The notes under the pieces were generated by a model, which was not told where the DNA came from, did no database searches, and was given only the letters and a program-made list of their open reading frames with translations. A stretch of DNA of 64,000 nt. Origin: Enhygromyxa salina. GTDB taxonomy: Bacteria; Myxococcota_A; Polyangia; Nannocystales; Nannocystaceae. The stretch covers positions 1-64,000 of the forward strand of contig NZ_JMCC02000066.1 in NCBI RefSeq assembly GCF_000737335.2. Direction: 5' to 3'. Below are positions 25,959 through 35,729 of this stretch, piece by piece. The translations under genes were made by a program, and so were the position numbers. How positions within the stretch are numbered: the stretch's first letter is position 1; each line of letters starts with the position of its first letter.

Positions 25959-26756
25959 ATGAGCTACGAGACCCTCGAGATCGAAGACCGCGACGCCGCA
26001 CGGATCGTGCGGATCAACCGGCCCAAGGCCCTCAACGCGCTCAACCAAACGGTCGTCGCCGAGCTCAGCCGCGTGCTCGAGGCCCTGACAGAGCAGATCC
26101 ACGCGGGCGACACCAGCGTGCGCGGGCTGATCCTGACGGGCGCCGGCGACAAGGCGTTCGTCGCCGGGGCCGACATCGCGGCCATGCGCGACATGGATCC
26201 CGATCAGGCCATGCGCTTCGCCAGCCAGGGCCACGCCGTCGGTGAGATGCTCGCCAACCTGCAGATCCCCGCGATCGCGGCGGTCAACGGGTTCGCGCTT
26301 GGTGGCGGCTGCGAGCTCGCCATGGCCTGCGACTTCATCATCGCCAGTGAAAAGGCCAAGTTTGGCCAGCCCGAGGTCAAGCTCGCCGTGATCCCCGGGT
26401 TCGGCGGGACCCAGCGGCTGACCCGTCGGGTCGGCTTGGCCCGCGCGATCGAGCTGTGCGTCACCGGCGAGATGATCCGCGCCGACGAAGCCCTGCGGAT
26501 CGGCCTTGCCAATCGCGTCGTCGCGCCAGATCAGCTGCTCGACACCTGTCTGGGCATCGTCGCCGCGGTCGCCAAGATGGGCCCGCTGGCGGTCGCGGCC
26601 GCCAAGCGCGTGCTGCATCAGGGCGCCGAGCTGCCGCTCGAGGCCGCCAACCAACTCGAGATCGAGGCCTTCGCCGGGCTGTTCGCCAGCGCGGATCAGC
26701 GCGAGGGCATGCAGGCGTTCCTCGACAAGCGCGAGCCCACGTTCACGGGCAAGTAG
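25959..26756 (+). CDS. Enoyl-CoA hydratase (crotonase)
   Basis: A 265-residue crotonase. Oxyanion-hole segments AFVAGADIAAM and GFALGGGCELAMACDF, catalytic Glu in FGQPEVKLAVIPGFGGTQ, and the usual second helix-rich half with LGLANRVV-like LRIGLANRVVAPDQL. Hydrates crotonyl-CoA to 3-hydroxybutyryl-CoA, between dehydrogenase steps encoded next to it. The start at 25959 has a family-like N-terminus (YETLEIEDRDAARIVRINRP). Spacing of 12 bp to the upstream gene supports one operon. Confidence 0.95.
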   Translation: MSYETLEIEDRDAARIVRINRPKALNALNQTVVAELSRVLEALTEQIHAGDTSVRGLILTGAGDKAFVAGADIAAMRDMDPDQAMRFASQGHAVGEMLANLQIPAIAAVNGFALGGGCELAMACDFIIASEKAKFGQPEVKLAVIPGFGGTQRLTRRVGLARAIELCVTGEMIRADEALRIGLANRVVAPDQLLDTCLGIVAAVAKMGPLAVAAAKRVLHQGAELPLEAANQLEIEAFAGLFASADQREGMQAFLDKREPTFTGK

Positions 26757-26819
26757 ACAACCGTTGCCTGCCAGGGCAACCCAGATCCAGACCAGCCAAG
26801 CACGAAGGGGAGCACCAGC

Positions 26820-27968
<1,149 letters not shown>

Positions 27969-28076
27969 ACCCGACTGGTTTAGACCCCCACATGCATCCT
28001 GCACTTCGCCGACTGCGGCCGCTTCGCGTCCGGTCGCTTCGCTCCTCGGGGCTCTTTGTTCTCGGGGGTATGAGTG

Positions 28077-28093
28077 GCCCCCTAGGAGGGGGC
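28077..28093 (+). terminator. Hairpin after first acyl-CoA dehydrogenase
   Basis: A perfect 7-bp stem GCCCCCT / AGGGGGC (28077-28083, 28087-28093) with a three-base loop. It lies 109 bp past the acyl-CoA dehydrogenase stop but lacks a T-run, so it may weaken rather than end transcription before the lipoprotein gene. Confidence 0.35.
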
Positions 28094-28217
28094 TCTCAAC
28101 GTGTCTCCGAACATCCAGGGGGCTCCGACCGGCGGCGAAATCGCGCTACCATCCAGGCTGCGCAGTCAAGGCTGCGCAGTCAGCCAGTTCAGCCAGTTCA
28201 GCCATGAGGAGCTACGA

Positions 28218-28769
28218 ATGACGATGAGCTACAGCAAACTGATCACCCTGGTAGGCCTACTCGTTGGCGTCACCGCCACGGTCGCCTGCAAGCCCAAGGT
28301 CGCCAGCAACCAGGACCTGCTCAACGCCTACGGCGGTGAGAAATACACCGAGGACATGGTCGCAACGGACTACGAGGTCACCGAGAACCAGGGTGACTCG
28401 ATTGACCCGCGGACCCAGGCGGCGATCCAAGACACGATCAGCACGGTCTACGTGTCGGACTTCGAGAAGTGCGTCGAGAAAGAGATGGACCGGCTCGAGA
28501 ACCGCTGGGTCGCCGGGACCTTCGCCATCGAGTTCACGATCGAGCCCTCGGGCATGGTCAGCGCAGCCGAACTGCTGCAAGAGGACATTCAGGAGCGGCG
28601 CACCCTCAACGCCAAGGGTGAGTTCGTGAGCTCGGGCGGGGCCGCCCCCCGCAAGGCCGAGAACTTTGGGTCGTGCATCACCTCGCTGGTCTACAAGTGG
28701 GAGTTCGATCCCCCGCCCGAAGTGACCTACACGCACACCTACAACGGACAAGTCGGCGAAGCCTGGTAG
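28218..28769 (+). CDS. AgmX/PglI-type lipoprotein
   Basis: A 183-residue lipoprotein: signal ending TVAC with lipidated Cys24. The C-terminal half (VYVSDFEKCVEKEMDRLENR, FAIEFTIEPSGMVSAAELL, GSCITSLVYKWEFDPP) resembles the AgmX/PglI C-terminal domain, a TonB-like fold seen in myxobacterial envelope and motility proteins, with two cysteines likely to pair. ATG at 28218 chosen because GAGGAG is 7 nt upstream and the signal starts there. Region before the gene carries short direct repeats (CAGCCAGTT twice). It lies between two acyl-CoA dehydrogenase genes, an odd setting for an envelope lipoprotein. Confidence 0.8.
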   Translation: MTMSYSKLITLVGLLVGVTATVACKPKVASNQDLLNAYGGEKYTEDMVATDYEVTENQGDSIDPRTQAAIQDTISTVYVSDFEKCVEKEMDRLENRWVAGTFAIEFTIEPSGMVSAAELLQEDIQERRTLNAKGEFVSSGGAAPRKAENFGSCITSLVYKWEFDPPPEVTYTHTYNGQVGEAW

Positions 28770-28780
28770 CTCGAGTTCGC

Positions 28781-29929
<1,149 letters not shown>

Positions 29930-29940
29930 GTGAAGTTGGC

Positions 29941-31434
29941 TCAGCCGCAGGCGACGTTGCGGCGCTGAAGCTCGGCGGCCTGCTCGTCGCCAGCCATGAC
30001 GGCCTCGTGGCCGAGCCAGCGAAACATCGCGTTGGCGATGCCGTTCTCGCCGCGCTCGTCCCACAGCCACACCGCCAGGTTGCACAGCGGATCGTGGATC
30101 TGCGAGAACGCGATGCGGACCAGCTCGGGGCCGCCGAGCTCACAGACGCGCTCGTAGTGCTCGCGCAGCGCCAAGAACTCGCGCAGCTCATCGAGCGGCG
30201 CGAGCTGGCGACGCGCGCGGACCCGGGCCTCGAGACCCTCGGACATGATCGCCAGCTCGTCCAACAGCTCGTGGCGAAGCTCGCGGGCGACCCGGCGCAG
30301 GGTCTTCGAGTCGTCCTCGAGCTCGGCCAGCGGCACGGCGCCAGCGCGGGCGAGCGCCGATAGATCCGCCTCGACTTGGCGACCGAGTCGCTCGAGCACC
30401 AAGTCGGGATCGCCCGCGCGCAGGGCCAGCGCCCGACGAGCCGTCTGGCTGCGCACGCCCGGATCCGCGAGCATTTGATCCCAGCCACGACCGAGCTGAT
30501 GCAGCGCCGCGGTTGGGATCCGGCCCAGGGCGATCGCCCCGCTGTGCGCAGCCAGCAGCGCCGGACCCTCGAGAGCGATCGGCGGCGCGGCGCTGGGCCG
30601 GCGGACCTCGGGGACGACTTCGGCCCGGGGCTCGAGCAGCGCACGCCAGACCAGCGCGAAGGTGCGCGCGCGCGAGGGCGCGCGCAGCCACCGCAACACC
30701 AGCGCGAAGTTGTGTGGCACGGGCGGATAGCCGATCAGCCGGGCCGCGACATCACCCAGGAGCTTGGTCGCGCGAGACCGACGGTGCGGCGAGCGGCCGC
30801 GTAGCTCGACTTCGGCCCAGAGCCCGCGCGAGGCCGCGTCCGCGACCAGCCACTCGTTGGCCAAGTATCGAGTCAGCGGCGGGCGATGATCGTCGTCGAA
30901 GTCTGCGACGATCTGCATGAGCCGCCGGGCCACGGCGTGGTCACCAACCGCGTCGGCCAGCAGCGCGCTACCGAGCACCCCCGGGGCGCCGAGCGGCTCG
31001 ATCTCGTCGCGCCGAGCCGACAGCCACACGATCGCCGAGGGGCTGGGGATGCGCTGACGCAGCACGGCCCACGCGCCCGCGACCAGCTGCCCCCCGCTCA
31101 CGTCCCCGCGCCAGACCCAACCAGACAGCTGCGCCATGTGAAACGCGGCCCGCCACCAGCCCAGGGGGATCAGCACCAGGCGCGTGATCGGCCACGGAAA
31201 CAGCAGGACCAAGACCGCGGCGAACGGGATCACGTTGATCAGGTGCCCGCGCCCGATCGAGAGCGCGAACAGGGCCGCGACAAAGCTCAGGATCAACGCG
31301 AGCACCACCGACCACAGCCCCCGCGCCCACTGCTTGGGCGGCAGGTGAGGGGACACGCCCACATGCTCCCAGCGGTGCAGCAGCGTGGGCAACAAGATCG
31401 CAATGGTCGTGAACGCGAGCGGAAATATCGGCAT
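29941..31434 (-). CDS. Hypothetical membrane protein
   Basis: A 497-residue protein. Three hydrophobic helices in the first 100 residues (FTTIAILLPTLLHRW, GLWSVVLALILSFVAALFAL, VIPFAAVLVLLFPWPITRL) place the rest, a long Arg/Leu/Ala-rich helical region, in the cytoplasm. It includes repeated helix-turn-helix-like units (ARRLMQIVADFDDDHRPPL, LVLERLGRQVEADLSALARA) and a coiled coil near residues 400-440. I do not recognise the family. ATG at 31434; 13 bp after the J-like gene, so they are one transcript. Confidence 0.72.
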   Translation of the reverse strand: MPIFPLAFTTIAILLPTLLHRWEHVGVSPHLPPKQWARGLWSVVLALILSFVAALFALSIGRGHLINVIPFAAVLVLLFPWPITRLVLIPLGWWRAAFHMAQLSGWVWRGDVSGGQLVAGAWAVLRQRIPSPSAIVWLSARRDEIEPLGAPGVLGSALLADAVGDHAVARRLMQIVADFDDDHRPPLTRYLANEWLVADAASRGLWAEVELRGRSPHRRSRATKLLGDVAARLIGYPPVPHNFALVLRWLRAPSRARTFALVWRALLEPRAEVVPEVRRPSAAPPIALEGPALLAAHSGAIALGRIPTAALHQLGRGWDQMLADPGVRSQTARRALALRAGDPDLVLERLGRQVEADLSALARAGAVPLAELEDDSKTLRRVARELRHELLDELAIMSEGLEARVRARRQLAPLDELREFLALREHYERVCELGGPELVRIAFSQIHDPLCNLAVWLWDERGENGIANAMFRWLGHEAVMAGDEQAAELQRRNVACG

Positions 31435-31447
31435 GAAGTCCTGATCC

Positions 31448-31822
31448 TCAGCTGCGCCAACCGAGCGCGGAGCGGGCCGCGCTGAACCCGAGCTCTCGTT
31501 CGCCGTCGGCGTGGGCGAGGCCCGCGGTCTCGCCCGCCCACGGCCGGGCCAGCACCCACAGCTCGTGGAACAGACGGCGCTGGGGATCTCGCAGCTCTGC
31601 CATGGCTTCGCGGATCTTCGCGGCGTCGCGGCGCCCGGAGCCAAACGGGGTCGGGTAGGTCGGGCCGCCCGCGAGATCCAGCTCGATCATGGCCAGCAGC
31701 TTTTGCCCGGCCCGCTCGACCTCGGCCCGGGTGCAGTCGGGGGCGAGCTCGAGCACATAAAACGGATTGTCGACCAGCCGCGCGCGAATCTCGGGTTGGA
31801 TCGCCTCGCCCACCTCGATCAT
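31448..31822 (-). CDS. Degenerate J-domain-like protein
   Basis: A 124-residue protein. NPFYVLELAPDCTRAEVERA followed by AKIREAMAELRDPQRRLFHE has the pattern of a DnaJ-type four-helix domain (xPYxVLGLxxxxxxxEIxxA, helix IV with LxDPxxR), but the HPD tripeptide essential for stimulating DnaK is absent. ATG at 31822; a longer frame extends upstream but would overlap the intergenic region and divergent promoter. It precedes the membrane protein by 13 bp. A putative adaptor rather than a true co-chaperone; inferred. Confidence 0.65.
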   Translation of the reverse strand: MIEVGEAIQPEIRARLVDNPFYVLELAPDCTRAEVERAGQKLLAMIELDLAGGPTYPTPFGSGRRDAAKIREAMAELRDPQRRLFHELWVLARPWAGETAGLAHADGERELGFSAARSALGWRS

Positions 31823-32142
31823 CGGGACCTCCGCCCTGGCCGGGACCGGACCCCCAAGGCGATCCTGGAGACGATGACAGCTGTAAACGAGCCAGATCGG
31901 GGTCGCGGTCGAGTAGGCATTGGGTCGAGGACTCCCTGACGTGCTGGCCCCAGAAAAGTTCCCGTAAATCTCGGAACCTGAGAAGTGCTTGAAGTGGCCC
32001 GCAAACACCGTTCCGGCCGAGTGCCAGACGTGGGCATGTGACATACATCGGTGTTTGTCCGTGACCGATCTCGGCCCCGCCACGAATTCGGGTGACACTC
32101 TCGCCGCGCCGCGGTGTTTCGAGCCGTGGACGCCTGAGGCTC
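31823..32142. other. Intergenic region with divergent promoters
   Basis: 320 bp between the divergent J-like and sigma-factor genes, more A/T-rich than elsewhere. It holds an inverted repeat GTTCC / GGAAC (31958-31962 and 31973-31977) and, within it, the ECF-like promoter described separately. No gene seen. Confidence 0.6.
31936..31963 (-). promoter_or_regulatory. Candidate ECF-type promoter for J-like/membrane operon
   Basis: Read on the minus strand: GGGAACTTTT, about 16 nt, then CGTCAG, a good match to the RpoE-like GGAACTT / CGTC pattern. It would start transcription near 31929, giving a 107-nt leader for the gene at 31822. The neighbouring divergent gene is an ECF sigma factor, so it could be the target of that sigma. 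Confidence 0.4.
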
Positions 32143-32634
32143 ATGGCCATCGACGTCGAAGACGCCTACCGCCGCTACGGGCCCATGGTCCTCCGCCGCT
32201 GCCGAACCATGCTCCGCGACGAGCAACAGGCTACCGATGCCATGCAGGACGTGTTCGTACAGATCCTTCGCAACAACGACCGGCTCGAGGACCGGGGCAT
32301 GTCGAGCTTGTTGTACCGGGTCGCCACCAACGTGTGCCTGAACCGGATCCGCAGCAGCAAGCGCCGGCCCGAGGACGCGCAGTCCGATCTGCTCGAGCGC
32401 ATCGCGGCGGCGGGCGGCGACGAATCCCGGACCCAGGCCCGCGCGATGCTCGATCGCGTGCTTGGCCGTGAACCGATCTCGACCACGACGATCGCGGTCC
32501 TGCACCTGCATGACGGCATGACCTTGCAAGAGGTCGCCGACGCGGTCGGCCTGTCGGTCTCGGGGGTCCGCAAGCGCCTGCGAAAGCTCAAGGCGAGCCT
32601 GCAAGAGCTCGAAGAGATGGAGACGAGCGCGTGA
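32143..32634 (+). CDS. ECF-type RNA polymerase sigma factor
   Basis: A 163-residue sigma-70 family ECF protein. Region 2: AYRRYGPMVLRRCRTMLRDE, QQATDAMQDVFVQILRN. Region 4: HLHDGMTLQEVADAVGLSVS, GVRKRLRKLKASLQEL, a normal helix-turn-helix. Length is at the low end for ECF proteins. Start at 32143 (ATG, GAGG 5 nt upstream) rather than an upstream codon. The next gene overlaps by 4 bp and encodes an inner-membrane protein with the features of an anti-sigma, so the pair should be an autoregulated stress switch. Confidence 0.9.
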   Translation: MAIDVEDAYRRYGPMVLRRCRTMLRDEQQATDAMQDVFVQILRNNDRLEDRGMSSLLYRVATNVCLNRIRSSKRRPEDAQSDLLERIAAAGGDESRTQARAMLDRVLGREPISTTTIAVLHLHDGMTLQEVADAVGLSVSGVRKRLRKLKASLQELEEMETSA

Positions 32635-33539
32635 CCGATCCCAAGCTCCCACCGCGTCCGGTCCCGCCGCTGTTGGTCGAACAGCTCGCGCTAGGTGAGC
32701 TCGACCCCGCGCAGGCCAAGCAAGTCGAGGCCGCGCTCGCGCGCGCCGGCGAGGATCCAGCCCAGACCCTCGCGCGGATCGAAGCGTCCAACGCCGAGAT
32801 CCTCGCGGACTATCCGGCGCCCAAGCTCGCGGCGGACATTCAGCGGCGGATCGAGCGAGCGCGCGAGCCCAAGCGTAGGTGGGTCCCGTGGGTGCTCGCG
32901 CCAACCGTGGCCGCGGCCGCGGCGGTCGTCTGGATCAGCGTTCGCCCCCCCGAGCAGACCCACGTTGCGATCGGGGACACGCGTGGCGACATCGTTGGCG
33001 ACGGCGATCCCGAGGTCACCCGGATCAAGGGGGCCGTCGACGCCCACTTGGTGATCGATCGGCAGACGAGCGCGGGCCACGAGCGGCTCGCCGACGGAGA
33101 GGCCGTGCGCGAGGGTGATCTGCTGCAGCTCAGCTATGTGTCGGCTGGGCAGCGCGAGGGCGTGATCCTCTCGCTCGACGGGCTTGGGGCCGTGACGCTG
33201 CACCATCCAAGCGACCCCAGCGCTCCGCCGATCCTCGCGGAGGGCAAAGAGGTGCCGCTCGCCCACGCGTATGAGCTCGACGACGCGCCCGGCTTCGAGC
33301 GCTTCTTGTTCGTGACCCGCGAGGGCGCGTCGCCCTCGGTCGCCGAGGTCCTCGCGGCCGCCGAGCAGCTGGCCACCAACCCCAGCACGGCGCGCTCGAG
33401 CTCGCTGGCGCTGGCGGGCCCCGGTTGGCATCAGCACTCGTTGCTGCTGCGCAAGCCCCCGGCGGCCGTTGACGACGCGCCGCCCGACCCGACCCCAGCT
33501 TCACCTTCGCCGGGTTCGGGGGCAGGGGAGGTGCCGTGA
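32631..33539 (+). CDS. Probable anti-sigma factor (ActD-like)
   Basis: A 302-residue protein. The first 80 residues are helical and acidic (PPLLVEQLALGELDPAQAKQ), as in myxobacterial ActD-like/anti-sigma N-domains. One transmembrane helix at about 82-103 (WVLAPTVAAAAAVVWISV) and a C-terminal extracytoplasmic domain (about 110-260) with DGLGAVTLHHP and RFLFVTREG that resembles DUF4384-type caspase-associated domains in composition. Ends in a Pro/Ser tail. Its GTG start overlaps the sigma stop by 4 bp, and its stop overlaps the caspase gene start by 4 bp. Classical zinc HxxxCxxC motif not seen. Confidence 0.72.
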   Translation: MTDPKLPPRPVPPLLVEQLALGELDPAQAKQVEAALARAGEDPAQTLARIEASNAEILADYPAPKLAADIQRRIERAREPKRRWVPWVLAPTVAAAAAVVWISVRPPEQTHVAIGDTRGDIVGDGDPEVTRIKGAVDAHLVIDRQTSAGHERLADGEAVREGDLLQLSYVSAGQREGVILSLDGLGAVTLHHPSDPSAPPILAEGKEVPLAHAYELDDAPGFERFLFVTREGASPSVAEVLAAAEQLATNPSTARSSSLALAGPGWHQHSLLLRKPPAAVDDAPPDPTPASPSPGSGAGEVP

Positions 33540-35659
33540 GGCGAGCGCTCGAGCGCTTGCTGCTGGCCCTGATCGCCGTGGTCGGCTGCTGGGCCGTCGG
33601 CCTCGACGCCGCGCAGGCCGCCGATCCCACCCCCAGCACCGTGCGCCGGTTCGCGCTGCTGGTTGGCGCCAACGATGGCGGCGGCGACCGAGAGCTGCTG
33701 CGCTACGCGAGCACCGACGCCGCGATGCTCAGCAAGGCCCTGATCGAGCTCGGCGGCCTCGACAAGGGCGATCGCGTGGTGCTCGACAACCCCCATCCGG
33801 CCGCGCTCGAGCAGGGCTTCGCGGACATCGGCGCGAAGATCCGCCAGGCCCACAAGGCCGGCGAGCGCGTCCAGTTTGTATTTTACTACTCGGGCCACAG
33901 CGACGAAGCCGGGCTGCTGCTCGCGGGCGTTCACGTCGACTACAAGCGCCTGCGTGCGTTGATCGACAAGGTCCCCGCCGACGTGCGGATCGGCATCCTC
34001 GACTCGTGCTCGAGCGGCGCGTTCACCCGCTTCAAGGGCGGCAAGAAGCAGGCGCCGTTCTTGGTCGGATCTTCGGCAGAGGTCCAGGGCCACGCGTACT
34101 TGACCTCGAGCTCGGCCGACGAGGCCGCGCAAGAGAGCGATCGGATCGGCGGATCTTTTTTCACGCATTTTTTGGTCACCGGCCTGCGCGGCGCGGCCGA
34201 CTTCGACGGGGATCGACGCGTGACGCTGAACGAGGCCTACCGGTTCGCGTTCGACGAGACCCTGGCCCGGACCGAGACCACCAGCGGCGGCCCCCAGCAC
34301 GCGGCCTACGACATTCAGCTCGCGGGGACCGGCGATCTGGTCATGACCGATCTGCGCAAGACCTCGGCCAAGCTGGAGATCTCGGGTGCGGTCTCGGGGC
34401 GGATCTACGTACGCGACCGCCGGGGCAACCTGGTCGCCGAGCTGTTCAAGCCCAAGGGCGCCGGGCCGATCACCTTGGCGCTCGAGCCGGGCAACTACGC
34501 GATCACGATCGACGACGGTCACAACCTGCACCGGGCCGAGGTCGAGGTTCGCAGCGGCAAGACCGAGACCTTGGAAGTCGCGGGCCTGGTCGGCATCCCG
34601 CTCGAGGGCACGCGGCTGCGCGGCGACCCAGTCGCGGACCCGCGCGGTCGCCCGCCACCGCCGCTCGGCGGCTATCGAGAGGTCCCCTTCAACATTGGCG
34701 TGTCGCGGGGGTCCGAGCTCAACACGGCCCACCGACCCGACAAGATCCGCAATCGCTTCTCGGTCTCGCTGGGGGCCACCCACGCGGCCGCGATCGATGG
34801 GTTCCAGCTCGGGATCGGGGCGGTGGGGGCGACCGACTATGTCAACGGCGTCCAAGCCGCGGTGGGCGCAGCGGTCTCGACAGGGCCAATGAATGGGATC
34901 CAGAGCGCGCTCGGAGCCACGATCGCCAGCGACGATCTGCGCGGGGTCCAGACCGCCACCGTCGCGCTCGGGCGCGAGCGTGTAAACGGGCTGCAGGTCG
35001 GTTTCGCGCTCAGCTACGCCAAGCACCTGCGCGGGGTCCAGCTCGGGGCGGTCAACTATGTAGAGGACGCCAAAGGCGTGCAGATCGGCATGCTCAACCT
35101 GAGCCGCGGCGCGATCAAAGGCGTCCAGATCGGTCTGATCAACTACGCCGACGAAGCCGACGCCTCGATCGGGTTGGTCGCGGTGTCCAAGAAGCACGGG
35201 GTCTGGTTCGACCTCTGGACCAGCGATACCCAGCTGATCCACGCGGCGGTCAAGTTCCGGGCGCGCAAGACCTACAGCTTTTTCACAGCGGGCATTCACC
35301 CGCTCGGCGACGACAACTCGCGCTCGCTCAGCGCTGGCTTTGGCTTTGGTGGCCCGTTGGTGTGGCGCGAACACGTCAGCCTCGAGCTCGATAACGTTGT
35401 CTCGGTGGTCAACTCGGGGTTCACGGCGACTCGCTTGCCCTACCTACTCGACACCCTGCGGCTCTCGCTGGCGTGGCGGCCGGCTCGGCACTTTGCGATC
35501 TGGGGCGCGGTGACTGCCAACGTGATGGTCGATCTCCAACCCACGCCAACCAGCACGTTTCGGCCTGGCTACCATTGGGCAGCGCGGATCGGTGACTCGA
35601 GTCTCACGGACGTCGGGGTCCAGATCTGGCCGGGGTTCGCGGCCGGCTTCGAGTTCTGA
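33536..35659 (+). CDS. Caspase-family protease fused to GVQ-repeat barrel
   Basis: A 707-residue exported protein. Signal peptide (residues 1-28), then a C14 caspase-like domain (about 38-280): strand FALLVGANDG, catalytic His121 in YYSGHSDE, catalytic Cys158 in LDSCSSGAFT. A beta-sandwich-like linker follows (about 290-390, LEPGNYAITIDDGHN). The C-terminal part has seven tandem units with a GVQ/GLQ/GIQ core (NGVQAAVG, RGVQLGAV, KGVQIGLI), about residues 440-545, like LA_2272-type surface-repeat proteins, and ends in aromatic-rich beta strands with terminal Phe (AAGFEF), as in outer-membrane barrels. A secreted/surface protease is implied. GTG start overlaps the anti-sigma stop by 4 bp. Confidence 0.85.
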   Translation: MRRALERLLLALIAVVGCWAVGLDAAQAADPTPSTVRRFALLVGANDGGGDRELLRYASTDAAMLSKALIELGGLDKGDRVVLDNPHPAALEQGFADIGAKIRQAHKAGERVQFVFYYSGHSDEAGLLLAGVHVDYKRLRALIDKVPADVRIGILDSCSSGAFTRFKGGKKQAPFLVGSSAEVQGHAYLTSSSADEAAQESDRIGGSFFTHFLVTGLRGAADFDGDRRVTLNEAYRFAFDETLARTETTSGGPQHAAYDIQLAGTGDLVMTDLRKTSAKLEISGAVSGRIYVRDRRGNLVAELFKPKGAGPITLALEPGNYAITIDDGHNLHRAEVEVRSGKTETLEVAGLVGIPLEGTRLRGDPVADPRGRPPPPLGGYREVPFNIGVSRGSELNTAHRPDKIRNRFSVSLGATHAAAIDGFQLGIGAVGATDYVNGVQAAVGAAVSTGPMNGIQSALGATIASDDLRGVQTATVALGRERVNGLQVGFALSYAKHLRGVQLGAVNYVEDAKGVQIGMLNLSRGAIKGVQIGLINYADEADASIGLVAVSKKHGVWFDLWTSDTQLIHAAVKFRARKTYSFFTAGIHPLGDDNSRSLSAGFGFGGPLVWREHVSLELDNVVSVVNSGFTATRLPYLLDTLRLSLAWRPARHFAIWGAVTANVMVDLQPTPTSTFRPGYHWAARIGDSSLTDVGVQIWPGFAAGFEF

Positions 35660-35729
35660 CCCCACCACGGTCAGCGCCCTCCATCAATCTCCTGTGCAAG
35701 TTCAGCCGCGCGCTCTACACTGCGCGCGC

